Shown piece after piece: positions 8,413-20,962 of a stretch of 32,063 nt of DNA (positions are counted from its first letter, which is position 1; every line of letters starts with the position of its first letter). Source of the stretch: Methylomonas sp. (GTDB lineage Bacteria > Pseudomonadota > Gammaproteobacteria > Methylococcales > Methylomonadaceae). The notes beneath the pieces are model-generated. The model was not told the DNA's origin, did not search any database, and was given only the letters and a program-made list of their open reading frames with translations. Made by a program: the position numbers and the translations under genes. The stretch lies in the NCBI GenBank assembly GCA_026988155.1, contig JALSLW010000099.1, positions 1-32,063 on the forward strand, written 5' to 3'.

Positions 8413-10260
8413 CTAAATCGACAACTTTTCAACATGACGATTGCCATAAACCCAGTTAACAATCATCCGTGTCCCCCAAATTGCAGTAAACAGGGAAACC
8501 AAAATGCCGATTGACAGGGTGATGGCAAAGCCTTTTACGGGGCCTGTACCAAAACCGAATAGCACTAGGGCGACTAATAAGGTGGTGATGTTAGCATCTA
8601 AAATAGTGACAAAGGCCTTTTCATAGCCGATAAAGATACTGGACTGAGGTGTATTGCCTATTTTAATCTCTTCCTTGATTCTTTCAAAGATAAGTACATT
8701 GGCATCTACTGCCATACCTACTGTTAATACGATACCAGCAATACCAGGCAAGGTAAGCGTTGCCTGCAATAATGATAAAACAGCAACAATGACAATCAGG
8801 TTAAATGCGAGTGCTACATTGGCTATTAATCCAAAGGTTTTGTAATACACCGCCATCAATATCAAGACTAAAACGAAACCAACAACGACCGACATCAGGC
8901 CTTTATCAATATTATCCTGACCAAGACTGGGCCCTACCGTACGCTCTTCAACAATATCAACAGGAGCAGCCAGCGCGCCAGCTCTTAGCAACAAAGCAAG
9001 ATTTCGCGCTTCCTGAGGATTATCCAGTCCAGTAGTTTGAAAACGCTTGCTAAATGTGTCCCGAATGGTAGCAACACTAATTACTTTCTCTACTTTTTCT
9101 TTATGCCTAACCTTTTTGCCGTTAACGGTACGTGTAGTTGATTTATATTCAATAAACACAACAGCCATCGGCTTGCCGATGTTCTTCAGTGTCATCTTGC
9201 CCATTTTTTTTGCGCCGATGCCATTTAAGGTAATGAAAACCGCCGCCGAACCATTTTGATCCAACCCAGACGAAGCGTCGACAATCTGATCACCGGTAAC
9301 GATGACCCGCCGTTTAAGCAAAATGGGAGAGCCATCTTTCTCGTAAAACAGGCGAGTTCCAACGGGCACTCGTCCTCGTACTGCTTTTTGCACATCATGC
9401 TCAACATCAACCAAGCGATATTCTAAAGTAGCCGTTGTACCCAAAATTTCTTTTGCCCGAGTAGTATCCTGAACCCCTGGCAGTTGAACCACAATACGGC
9501 TATCGCCCTGTTGCTGTATGACTGGCTCAGCCACGCCAATCTCATTCACACGGTTACGCAAAGTGGTCATATTTTGAGCTAAAGCAAATTTTTTAATTTC
9601 TTTTTGCTCTGCCTCAGAAATATTTGCCAATAGTATTGTTGGATCATCAGTTTCGACTACATTTAGCGCTCTAAAATCTTTATCCAAAAGCTCTAAGCTT
9701 GTAAATGCTGACTTCTCCGATTTTAATTTTATTTTGATGCTGCCATTTTCTTTAGTTATAGACTGGTATCTTATTTTAGCGGCTCTAAAACCAGATCTAA
9801 TATCATTATAATATCTGTCCTCCGCCTGCTTAATGGCAGCATTCATATCGACTTGCAACAGAAAATGCACCCCGCCCCGAAGGTCTAGCCCCAGATACAT
9901 TGGGTCTGCACCGAGCGCTCGCAGCCAGCCAGGTGTGGCCGGTGCTAAATTTAGAGCGACTGTAGTATCGTTCCCTACTGAATCTCTTAATATATCTGCA
10001 GCCTTTAACTGATCATCCGTATTATCAAACCGAACCAGAATTTTTCCATCATCAAATTCAAATGATTTTGCCTTGAAACCAGCATTTTTAATGATTTTTT
10101 CAATCTCATCAGCTTTAGCCTGTTCCATTTTAGTCGTTGTCGAAGAAGACAACTGGACTGACGGGTCATTGCCAAACAGGTTTGGCAATGCATAAATAAT
10201 TCCGATAAACAGTATTACCAAAATTAAAAGATTTTTCCAAAAAGGGAATCGATTTTGCAT
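8413..10260 (-). CDS. secD: Protein translocase subunit SecD
   Basis: SecD is the larger SecDF subunit, with a large periplasmic region that contacts emerging substrates. The 615-residue protein has a first membrane segment at about 9-27, the signature GLDLRGGVHF at 124-133, a long periplasmic domain with the conserved TTATLEYRLVD segment, and a C-terminal five-helix membrane region. That region contains GMAVDANVLIFERIKEE near 517-533, the proton-pathway signature of SecD. Length matches the E. coli-type protein. It is separated from yajC by 149 bases with no gene in them, and sits directly before secF. Confidence 0.97.
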   Translation of the reverse strand: MQNRFPFWKNLLILVILFIGIIYALPNLFGNDPSVQLSSSTTTKMEQAKADEIEKIIKNAGFKAKSFEFDDGKILVRFDNTDDQLKAADILRDSVGNDTTVALNLAPATPGWLRALGADPMYLGLDLRGGVHFLLQVDMNAAIKQAEDRYYNDIRSGFRAAKIRYQSITKENGSIKIKLKSEKSAFTSLELLDKDFRALNVVETDDPTILLANISEAEQKEIKKFALAQNMTTLRNRVNEIGVAEPVIQQQGDSRIVVQLPGVQDTTRAKEILGTTATLEYRLVDVEHDVQKAVRGRVPVGTRLFYEKDGSPILLKRRVIVTGDQIVDASSGLDQNGSAAVFITLNGIGAKKMGKMTLKNIGKPMAVVFIEYKSTTRTVNGKKVRHKEKVEKVISVATIRDTFSKRFQTTGLDNPQEARNLALLLRAGALAAPVDIVEERTVGPSLGQDNIDKGLMSVVVGFVLVLILMAVYYKTFGLIANVALAFNLIVIVAVLSLLQATLTLPGIAGIVLTVGMAVDANVLIFERIKEEIKIGNTPQSSIFIGYEKAFVTILDANITTLLVALVLFGFGTGPVKGFAITLSIGILVSLFTAIWGTRMIVNWVYGNRHVEKLSI

Positions 10261-10409
10261 TTTTCTTCCAACAATTAAACATCAGGATATGAGCAAACCA
10301 TTCTTGCAAATCGCTTTGATCTTATTCTAAATGCCATAAGCAATAGAGCCAACAGCAATCACCGCTGCCCTATCTCTCTAAAAACTAACAACTTTACACT
10401 TTAAACCTT

Positions 10410-10766
10410 TTACTTGCTGCCACTTGATTTCTTGCTTACTGTTTTATAGGTTCCTTTAGGCATCATATTAGCGATAGCATGTCGCTGGACCTGCAAAAAA
10501 GTATTCTCTGCCACTTCAATTTTCACAAAATTATCATCTACACTAACAACTTTTCCTAAAATGCCGCCACTTGTTACAACCTCAGCACCTTTTGCCAGAG
10601 CTGCCAGCATCTGCTTCTGCTCTTTAGCCCGTTTAGACTGAGGGCGAATAAAAAGAAAGTAAAAGAATACTAAAATTGCCAATGGAAAGAGCAGCCCCTC
10701 AATTCCTGGCTGCGCAGCTGCTGCTGGAGCGGCCTGAGCCATTGCATCAGATATAAAAAAACTCAT
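10410..10766 (-). CDS. yajC: Preprotein translocase subunit YajC
   Basis: YajC is a small single-span membrane protein that associates with SecDF and the SecYEG holotranslocon. From the ATG at 10766 the product has 118 residues: an Ala-rich N-terminus, one membrane helix at about 22-42 ending in FLFIRPQSKR, then the conserved cytosolic domain with GAEVVTSGGILGKVVSVDD. An in-frame TTG 12 bases upstream is possible, but the ATG has a GAGGG ribosome binding site at good spacing. The tgt-yajC-secD-secF order is standard. Confidence 0.95.
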   Translation of the reverse strand: MSFFISDAMAQAAPAAAAQPGIEGLLFPLAILVFFYFLFIRPQSKRAKEQKQMLAALAKGAEVVTSGGILGKVVSVDDNFVKIEVAENTFLQVQRHAIANMMPKGTYKTVSKKSSGSK

Positions 10767-10841
10767 TGTTACCCTCAATTATTATAATTATTTACTCTGC
10801 CAAATCATCAACAGCCTGACAATCCAGCTCAAAACCGTGCA

Positions 10842-12005
<1,164 letters not shown>

Positions 12006-12179
12006 TCATTCATTTCACTAATGTTAATATTCAATATGAACACATGCCATTTACTTATGCCCAGGCTGCAACAAGGCTTCTTCAAACATATTAACACTAT
12101 TACAAACTCTTCCTCACATCGTAATGGGATGCCCATTTTCTATATCAGATACCATATTAAATAATACACGATACTGATC

Positions 12180-12211
12180 AAAAAAAAGACCAGTAAACTG
12201 GCCTTTTTTAT
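12180..12211 (-). terminator. Rho-independent terminator of htpG
   Basis: On the minus strand the RNA reads GGCCAG, loop UUUA, CUGGUC, then a run of eight U. All six stem positions pair, with one G.U wobble, and flanking A and U runs extend the stem. It starts about 31 bases past the htpG stop codon. The reverse strand also has a T run but carries an A.C mismatch, so the minus direction fits better. Confidence 0.9.
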
Positions 12212-12233
12212 TAAGCTAAACTGAAATAAACAG

Positions 12234-14159
12234 CTACTTCAACAACCCTTGCAACAGTCCATTCAACTTATGTACAAAAGCGGCGGGGTCATCCAGCTGT
12301 CCACCTTCACTCAATATTGCCTGATCAAATAAAATATTGGTTATATCCGCAAAACGATCGTCATCCTGCTCATCTTTAATGCTAGTCACTAAAGCATGTG
12401 TTGGATTAATCTCAAAAATGGGCTTGCTTCCTCCCATCCCCATCATATTCATTGACTGGCCGGCTTCCTTCATAATACGCTCCATATTAAGACTCATATC
12501 ATTATCGCCCGTTACCAAGCAGGCAGGAGAATCAGTCAAGCGATTGGTAACACGAACTTCGCTTACTTTATCACCTAACACTTCTTTCATTTGCTTAAGA
12601 ATAGACTCAAAATCTTTAGAGGTTTCCTCTTTCTCTTTTTTCTCTTCTTCCGTATCAAGCTTATCTAAATCCAATTCGCCTTTTGCAACAGACTGCAACT
12701 GCTTGCCATCAAACTCGGTTAAATTAGAAATTAGCCATTCATCAACACGATCAGCCATCAGAATGACTTCAATGCCTTTTTTACGGAAAATTTCTAAATG
12801 CGGACTGTTCTTAGCCGCTGAAAAACTATCAGCTGTTACATAATAAATCTTATCCTGCCCTTCTTTCATACGGCTGACATAATCTTCCAGCGATACATCT
12901 TGCTTTTCTTTATCAGTATGAGTAGAAGAAAAACGCAGTAACTTAGCTATCGCATCTTTATTTTTGTGATCTTCAATCACGCCTTCTTTTATGACATTAC
13001 CGAACTCAGACCAGAATTTCTCGTATTTTTCCGCATCTTTGGACAAAGTTTTCAAAAGCCCTAAAACTTTTTTAACTGCACCCGCTTTGATGGTACTGAT
13101 TTGCTTGCTTTGCTGCAGTATTTCTCTTGAAACATTCAGAGGCAATGAATCTGCATCAATCACTCCACGGACAAACCGCAAGTAGCGAGGCATTAACTGC
13201 TCTGCATCATCAGTAATAAACACTTTCCTGATATATAGCTTTACACCATGCTTAGCATCTCTGTCCCACATATCGAAAGGTGCTCGCGCAGGTACATAAA
13301 GCAATAAAGTATATTCGTTAGTTCCTTCAACCTTACTGTGTACATGTGCTAATGGCTCTTGAAAGTCATGCCCTACATGCTTATAAAACTCATTATACTC
13401 TTCATCTGTAATTTCATCTTTAGAGCGGGTCCATAATGCAGATGCGCTGTTAACGGTTTCTTCTTCAATACGTGCAGGAGCAGTTTCTTTACCATCCTCA
13501 TCAGTTTCTGCAGGAATTTCTTTATCCATGATAATAGGCACAGAAATATGGTCTGAGAATTTTGTGATAATTGACCGTAACCTATAGCTATCTAAAAATT
13601 CATCTTCACCTTCTTTTAGGTGCAAGACAATTTCTGTACCGCGACTCTCTTTTTCAACAGCCTCGATAGTATAGTCTCCCTCACCAGCAGACTCCCAGCG
13701 TACCGCTTCTTTTTCACCTGCTTTACGGGTAGTTAAAGTAACCTTATCTGCAACAATAAAGGCAGAGTAAAACCCAACCCCAAATTGACCGATCAGTTCA
13801 CTATCTTTAGCCTCATCACCCGTCATTTTTTCAAAAAACTGCTTAGTCCCTGATTTAGCAATGGTACCGATATGATCCTGCACTTCTTCTCTGGTCATTC
13901 CAATGCCAGAATCAGTCACTGTCACTGTACGCGCATCCTTATCAAAAGCAACGCGTATGGCAAGCTCACTATTTCCTTCATAAAGCCCATCATTAGACAG
14001 CGCTTCAAAACGTAGCTTATCTATCGCATCAGAGCCATTTGAAATCAATTCACGCAGAAAGATTTCTTTATTGCTATATAAAGAGTGAATCATCAGATGC
14101 AGCAAATGCTTTACTTCAGTTTGAAAACCTAAGGTTTCTTTTTTAGCTTCAACAGTCAT
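12234..14159 (-). CDS. htpG: Molecular chaperone HtpG (bacterial Hsp90)
   Basis: HtpG is the cytosolic Hsp90 homologue, an ATP-driven dimeric chaperone. The 641-residue protein has the GHKL ATPase N-domain, with [14 protein letters not shown] near 38-51, DSGIGM near 88-93 and the lid/Gly-rich [17 protein letters not shown] near 125-141. The middle domain includes [17 protein letters not shown] and [14 protein letters not shown] with its conserved arginine, and a C-terminal dimerisation domain follows. Length is normal. It has a clear sigma-32 promoter and its own terminator, so it is probably a single-gene unit induced by heat or protein damage. Confidence 0.98.
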   Translation of the reverse strand: MTVEAKKETLGFQTEVKHLLHLMIHSLYSNKEIFLRELISNGSDAIDKLRFEALSNDGLYEGNSELAIRVAFDKDARTVTVTDSGIGMTREEVQDHIGTIAKSGTKQFFEKMTGDEAKDSELIGQFGVGFYSAFIVADKVTLTTRKAGEKEAVRWESAGEGDYTIEAVEKESRGTEIVLHLKEGEDEFLDSYRLRSIITKFSDHISVPIIMDKEIPAETDEDGKETAPARIEEETVNSASALWTRSKDEITDEEYNEFYKHVGHDFQEPLAHVHSKVEGTNEYTLLLYVPARAPFDMWDRDAKHGVKLYIRKVFITDDAEQLMPRYLRFVRGVIDADSLPLNVSREILQQSKQISTIKAGAVKKVLGLLKTLSKDAEKYEKFWSEFGNVIKEGVIEDHKNKDAIAKLLRFSSTHTDKEKQDVSLEDYVSRMKEGQDKIYYVTADSFSAAKNSPHLEIFRKKGIEVILMADRVDEWLISNLTEFDGKQLQSVAKGELDLDKLDTEEEKKEKEETSKDFESILKQMKEVLGDKVSEVRVTNRLTDSPACLVTGDNDMSLNMERIMKEAGQSMNMMGMGGSKPIFEINPTHALVTSIKDEQDDDRFADITNILFDQAILSEGGQLDDPAAFVHKLNGLLQGLLK

Positions 14160-14198
14160 GGTTTACTCGTTTCCTATTATTTCGTTTGATTGAATTAA

Positions 14199-14226
14199 AT
14201 TTGGGGGCGTTAATTTTTTTTTCAAG
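14199..14226 (-). promoter_or_regulatory. Sigma-32 heat-shock promoter of htpG
   Basis: On the minus strand CTTGAAA (14220-14226) is followed after exactly 13 bases by CCCCAAAT (14199-14206). This closely matches the RpoH consensus CTTGAAA-N13-14-CCCCATNT. Transcription would start near 14190, about 30 bases before the htpG ATG. The fit in sequence, spacing and gene identity makes RpoH control of htpG very likely. Confidence 0.88.
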
Positions 14227-14743
14227 AGATATTTTTAGTTTTAGAAGGACTGTTTAAGTTTTGGCCGTAACTAGAACTGAAGTTCCACATAGTCTGAAAG
14301 GTTGCCGAGATTGATTGGACCCAGCCTTTCAAAGCTCTTGGTATTAATATTATCAGTCACAAGCGCATGATATAACAGATTTTTACCAACCCACCAATAA
14401 ACCCACGAGTAATTTAGAGAAGCATGCAAGCACGCTCAACATAATTTATGCGACTATTCCCTATTGGATCAATCAGTGGTTTACTCTCAAGACTTCACCT
14501 TCAGTTCTTGCTGATTTTTGCAGTAAATACAAAACCAAAGGCCGAGCATTTGATTACTGTTGGCTAAAGTTCTTTTCTTTGCTTTTAAGTAGATCATTCC
14601 CCAATTTTTTAACTTTTCCAAAATATGCTCCAGCTCCAGCTCCAGACTTGTTTTTTTTATCTAACTCTTTTTTATTTTTAATGATGCTTACTTTTTGCTA
14701 TATTATACTGCTCACGATTACCCTCAACTGAACGGAGAAGCTT
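14227..14743. other. AT-rich gap before the restriction-modification genes
   Basis: About 520 bases hold no credible complete gene. On the minus strand an open frame without a start codon runs from about 14435 to a stop at 14271. Its translation ends in FERLGPINLGNLSDYVELQF and may be the tail of a decayed gene; I do not recognise it. A perfect hexamer tandem repeat, GCTCCA three times, lies at 14627-14644. The last 100 bases are very T-rich and include TATACT at 14704-14709, a possible -10 element for the methyltransferase gene, without a good -35 partner. Confidence 0.5.
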
Positions 14744-15697
14744 ATGCTAAGCATGCCATTTATTGACCTTTTTTCTGGCATAGGTGGAATCAAGCTAGGC
14801 TTTGAAAAATCAGAATTTAAATCAGTTTTTTCTAATGATTTTGATGCATATTGCAAAACCACTTTTGACCACAATTTTACTTCATCAAAGAATGATGAAG
14901 GTTTATATCTGAGCGACATTGCAGACGTAACTTCATCTATTTTACCTCCCTTTGAATTTTTAACAGCTGGCTTTCCATGCCAACCATTCTCCATAGCTGG
15001 TTATAGAAAGGGCTTCATGGATAAGGGGCGAGGGGACTTATTCTTTGAATTATTGCGAATACTAGAAGATAACAAGCCAAAAGCTTTTATGCTTGAAAAT
15101 GTGAAAAACTTAAAAACTCACAATGCGGGCTCAACATTAAAAATAATATATCAGGAGCTGGAAGCACTTGGATACCATGTTGCAGATGCTGTTCTTAATA
15201 CGGCTGAATATGGCGCATTACCACAGAATAGAGAAAGAATTTACATTGTAGGGTTTTTATCAAAAGAAGCTTATAATCAATTTCAATTCCCGAAAAAAAT
15301 TGCTCTTACAAAAACAATTCATGATTGTTTAGTTACCGGTAAAGTAGATGAAAAATACTATTACAAAGGCAAACCGCTTTATGAAAGAATTGTTGATGAC
15401 ATAAAAAGCAGAGATACCATTTACCAATGGCGAAGAAAATATGTTCGAGAAAACAAAAGCAATCTTTGCCCAACCCTTACAGCAAATATGGGGACAGGTG
15501 GCCATAACGTCCCAATAATTTTAGATGCCAAAGGAATAAGAAAATTAACACCTAGAGAATGTGCAAATTTCCAAGGGTTTCCCAAAGATTATAAACTCCC
15601 TAAAATTGCTGACTCCCAACTATATAAACAAATTGGAAACTCTGTATCTATTCCTGTTGTAGAAAGGATTGCTAAAGAAATTAAGAAAGCTATGTAA
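14744..15697 (+). CDS. Type II DNA (cytosine-5) methyltransferase
   Basis: This enzyme adds a methyl group to C5 of cytosine in a short DNA target and so protects host DNA from the partner nuclease. The 317-residue protein has the full C5-methyltransferase motif series: motif I FIDLFSGIGG (6-15), motif IV GFPCQPFS with catalytic Cys79 (76-83), motif VI ENV (118-120), motif VIII QNRERIYIVG (161-170), motif IX RKLTPRECANFQGFP (266-280) and motif X QIGNSVSIPVV (296-306). The variable target-recognition region lies at about 175-260. A GGAG ribosome binding site supports the start. The nuclease gene follows three bases later. The target sequence cannot be read from this protein by eye. Confidence 0.95.
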   Translation: MLSMPFIDLFSGIGGIKLGFEKSEFKSVFSNDFDAYCKTTFDHNFTSSKNDEGLYLSDIADVTSSILPPFEFLTAGFPCQPFSIAGYRKGFMDKGRGDLFFELLRILEDNKPKAFMLENVKNLKTHNAGSTLKIIYQELEALGYHVADAVLNTAEYGALPQNRERIYIVGFLSKEAYNQFQFPKKIALTKTIHDCLVTGKVDEKYYYKGKPLYERIVDDIKSRDTIYQWRRKYVRENKSNLCPTLTANMGTGGHNVPIILDAKGIRKLTPRECANFQGFPKDYKLPKIADSQLYKQIGNSVSIPVVERIAKEIKKAM

Positions 15698-15700
15698 TTA

Positions 15701-16825
15701 ATGTTTTATATAAACCAAACAAATGAAGAAAAGAATAACTACCAAAAATACCTAAGAATTGTTGGTAGCTTATCCAACTTATTTTCCGAATCAGATACCC
15801 CGTATTTATATTACAGAGTAGCTGAAAGAATTTTTTGCGATGCATTTAATGCAGAAGATCTATCAAGAAGTGATGTTTCATCTGATGCAAAAAAGGATGG
15901 TGTAGGTATAGGGTTAAAAACTTTCTTAGCGGGGAACCACAATACTTTTCAAAAAGTAGCAGAATTTAATAGTGATAGACCAAACTATACAGATTTACCG
16001 AGTATTGAGCTTATCAGAGAAATTGCAAGATTAAGAAATATTAGAATTAACTTTACTGAAAAAACGCATAATATGGATAGCTCAATCTATCATTGTATTA
16101 TTAGAGAGCCAAACCGATTCAAAGTGTTTGAAGAAGAAATGTCATTAATTGATATTGGTAATATTTCTATTACAAAAAATGACGATCGTTCTATAGTTTT
16201 CAATGATGGAATTCATGAGTATTCGTTCTTATTATCTAAAAGCACACTTACTAAAAGATTTGTTACCACAAATGTAGTTCATGAATTTGACGTTAATATT
16301 ATTAATGATCCATTAAGTAAATTAGAAAGCCACCTTTACTTTCACGACGGGGAACAACACCCCCAACAAAAAAATACTATATTACAAACAGTTTATCTTC
16401 CATTATATGGACAGAACCATACAGTTTTTCCGCGAAGCGGGTTAAACCAATGGAATGCAGATGGTAGGCCACGAGATGCGGATGAGGTTTATATTCCAAT
16501 ACCTTCCGCTGTTCATACTGTGTTTCCTGATTTTTTCCCAGATAGGAATACAAGATTTAATTTAAGGTTGCCCTCGGATAAAATTTTACCATCTAAGGTT
16601 TGCCAGGCTGGAGGTAAAGCCTTGATGTCATATTCTAATAAAGAACTAGGTAAATGGATATTACGTGATATTTTAGAAATAGACGAGGGTGAATTGGTAA
16701 CAAATAAAACACTCCAAGAAATAGGGATAGATTCGGTACGAATTGATAAAATAGGCGATTTAGAATTTGAAATTAACTTTGCCCAAACTGGCGCATTTGA
16801 GGACTTTAAAGATAGCCACCTATAA
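15701..16825 (+). CDS. Putative type II restriction endonuclease with NgoFVII-like C-terminal domain
   Basis: The gene follows the C5 methyltransferase by three bases on the same strand, the classic layout of a type II pair. Residues 230-325 carry landmarks I recall from the C-terminal B3-like DNA-binding domain of NgoFVII/BfiI-type enzymes: PRSGLN (244-249), EVYIPIP (262-268), FFP (278-280), CQAGGKALMS (301-310) and LGKWILRDIL (316-325). The N-terminal half shows no HxKx4D phospholipase-D motif. Instead D58, D62 and D66 precede GIGLKTF (69-75), a pattern that could be a PD-(D/E)XK or MutH-like core with K73. The composition is Asn- and Lys-rich. It is full length by appearance. The nuclease role is inferred from partner and domain; the fold of the N-terminal half is uncertain. 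Confidence 0.8.
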   Translation: MFYINQTNEEKNNYQKYLRIVGSLSNLFSESDTPYLYYRVAERIFCDAFNAEDLSRSDVSSDAKKDGVGIGLKTFLAGNHNTFQKVAEFNSDRPNYTDLPSIELIREIARLRNIRINFTEKTHNMDSSIYHCIIREPNRFKVFEEEMSLIDIGNISITKNDDRSIVFNDGIHEYSFLLSKSTLTKRFVTTNVVHEFDVNIINDPLSKLESHLYFHDGEQHPQQKNTILQTVYLPLYGQNHTVFPRSGLNQWNADGRPRDADEVYIPIPSAVHTVFPDFFPDRNTRFNLRLPSDKILPSKVCQAGGKALMSYSNKELGKWILRDILEIDEGELVTNKTLQEIGIDSVRIDKIGDLEFEINFAQTGAFEDFKDSHL

Positions 16826-16878
16826 CCCTTTTCTATTATGAATGCCTTTAGCAAGAGACTGTTAGCATTCGGGTAATC

Positions 16879-17889
16879 TCAACGTACCGTCTTTACCGGA
16901 AATAACATGCAAAGTGATAATAATGTCTCCCAGCAATCACCTTGCTCTTGCCCTTTAATTTGCCGATCAGCTTTCGCGCACTGCAATAAAATCTCCTGCA
17001 GTTTCTGAATTGTTATTCGTGACACGGTGGCGTTAACTAACTGTTTCCGCTTATCCCATAAGCGATTATTTTTAAATACCAGTTCTTTATTCTGCCCCTC
17101 GCTAATGGCTATTTTTATATTAATTAGCATTCTGGTTTCGCGAGCCAAAGCCCACAACACCACTGGCGCAGCAATTCCCTCCGCTTTTAAACCATTTAAA
17201 ATCTTAATTGCCCGGCCCATTCGGCCGGCCAACACACAGTCTGTTAGTTTAAACACGTCAAAACGGGCACTGTCTGCAACCGCCTGCTCTACAGCCTGTT
17301 TAGAGATTGTTGCATCTCCATATAAAATGTAGAGTTTTTCAATTTCCTGAGCAGCTGCCAGCAAATTGCCTTCGATACGCGAGGCTAATAGCTTGATTCC
17401 GTCAGTGGCTAGCTGCAGCCCTCTCTTTTGGGCTCTGCGTTGCAGCCATTGAATCAAAGCTACTCCATCTAACGGCCAGACTTGAACTATGACACCAGTT
17501 TGATCGAGCGTCTGACACCATTTTGTCTTTAAGGTGGCACCTGTTATTTTTGGTGCTGTAATAAGCAATAGGGTATCTTCGGGCAAACGCTGACAATAAT
17601 TTATTAAAGTCTTTGCCCCATCGGTTCCCGGCTTGCCTGAGGGCAGTCTTAAGTCTATTATTTTTTTATCTGCAAAAAGTGATAGTGAATCAGCGGCCAG
17701 ACTCAACTCCCCCCAATCAAAACCCGTTTCTACCGATAGAACTTCTCGTGTCAAATAGCCTGCATTTTTTGCGGCCAGCCTAATGGCATCCGCAACTTCA
17801 CCTTGCTGCAAAGGCTCATCTCCAGTCACAAAATAGACTGGCGCAAGCTGTTTTAACGCGCCAGCCAATTGTTCGGCATTTAAACGCAC
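16879..17889 (-). CDS. holA: DNA polymerase III subunit delta
   Basis: HolA is the delta subunit of the clamp loader, which opens the beta sliding clamp. The 336-residue protein fits the family: an N-terminal AAA-like domain starting LNAEQLAGALKQLAPVYFVTGDEPL, the VEQAVADSARFDVFKLTDCVLAG segment near 200-220, and a C-terminal collar region. Typical of delta, there is no functional Walker A motif. The start is GTG at 17889, two bases after the lptE stop, so the two genes are translationally close. leuS-lptE-holA is a conserved gammaproteobacterial operon. nadD, which often follows, is not here; the restriction gene ends 53 bases away, facing it. Confidence 0.96.
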   Translation of the reverse strand: MRLNAEQLAGALKQLAPVYFVTGDEPLQQGEVADAIRLAAKNAGYLTREVLSVETGFDWGELSLAADSLSLFADKKIIDLRLPSGKPGTDGAKTLINYCQRLPEDTLLLITAPKITGATLKTKWCQTLDQTGVIVQVWPLDGVALIQWLQRRAQKRGLQLATDGIKLLASRIEGNLLAAAQEIEKLYILYGDATISKQAVEQAVADSARFDVFKLTDCVLAGRMGRAIKILNGLKAEGIAAPVVLWALARETRMLINIKIAISEGQNKELVFKNNRLWDKRKQLVNATVSRITIQKLQEILLQCAKADRQIKGQEQGDCWETLLSLCMLFPVKTVR

Positions 17890-17891
17890 AG

Positions 17892-18392
17892 CTATCTTTC
17901 TAGATTTTCCAACACCACTCTAGAGCGGTTGACAATTGACTGCACTGCTCTGCGGTACATTTCATCTCTGATAACTCGCTCCTCGTTATCTTTACCCAGC
18001 ACTTCTTCCTGATTGTTAAAGTAGTCTTTAGTAATTTCAATCTTCTGCGTTTTAGACAATGCTTTCCTTTCTGCATCAAGCAGATTAAACTCGAGCTGAT
18101 AAATAATTTCATATTCACTTGCTCTGCCTGTTGAACTTAAAGAAAGCACTCGTCTATCCATTTTTTCTTTAATAACTTGCACTATTAGCCCTGCCTGTTC
18201 AACTTTATCCACTAACTGTCCGCCTGAAGACTTTAACGTTTTTTTCATAGTCTTTTGCAACTGAGCAGAAGCATTTTGCAAATAAATACTCTTTAATCCT
18301 TCAGGCAAATCAATACTGCCCCGCAATTGGTATCCACAGGCAGAAACGAACAATAACAAAGTCAACAGTACGGTCTTTTTAATTTGGGGCAT
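17892..18392 (-). CDS. lptE: LPS-assembly lipoprotein LptE
   Basis: LptE is the outer-membrane lipoprotein that plugs the LptD barrel during lipopolysaccharide export. From the ATG at 18392 the protein has 166 residues. It has a short basic start (MPQIKK), a hydrophobic core and the lipobox FVSAC followed by GYQLRGS, a hallmark N-terminus of LptE after lipidation. The body fits the family pattern, with STGRASEYEI and a C-terminal DEMYRRAVQSIVNR helix. An in-frame ATG at 18416 would add eight residues; the shorter form gives a more usual signal peptide and has a weak GAAAG site. It sits between leuS and holA as in E. coli. Confidence 0.93.
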   Translation of the reverse strand: MPQIKKTVLLTLLLFVSACGYQLRGSIDLPEGLKSIYLQNASAQLQKTMKKTLKSSGGQLVDKVEQAGLIVQVIKEKMDRRVLSLSSTGRASEYEIIYQLEFNLLDAERKALSKTQKIEITKDYFNNQEEVLGKDNEERVIRDEMYRRAVQSIVNRSRVVLENLER

Positions 18393-18431
18393 AACTTTCA
18401 AGTTCTCAATGCTCATAAATTGATTGAAGAT

Positions 18432-20930
<2,499 letters not shown>

Positions 20931-20962
20931 TTAAATCTAAAGTGTATTTTAAGGAGAAAGCT

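Noticed and set aside
12337-12843. A 168-codon open frame on the plus strand opposite htpG
   Set aside because: It lies wholly inside the certain htpG gene on the other strand, has a Ser/Leu-rich shadow composition and no ribosome binding site.
14698-14994. A 98-codon minus-strand frame over the start of the methyltransferase
   Set aside because: It is antisense to conserved methyltransferase motifs I and IV, whose presence fixes the plus strand as coding.
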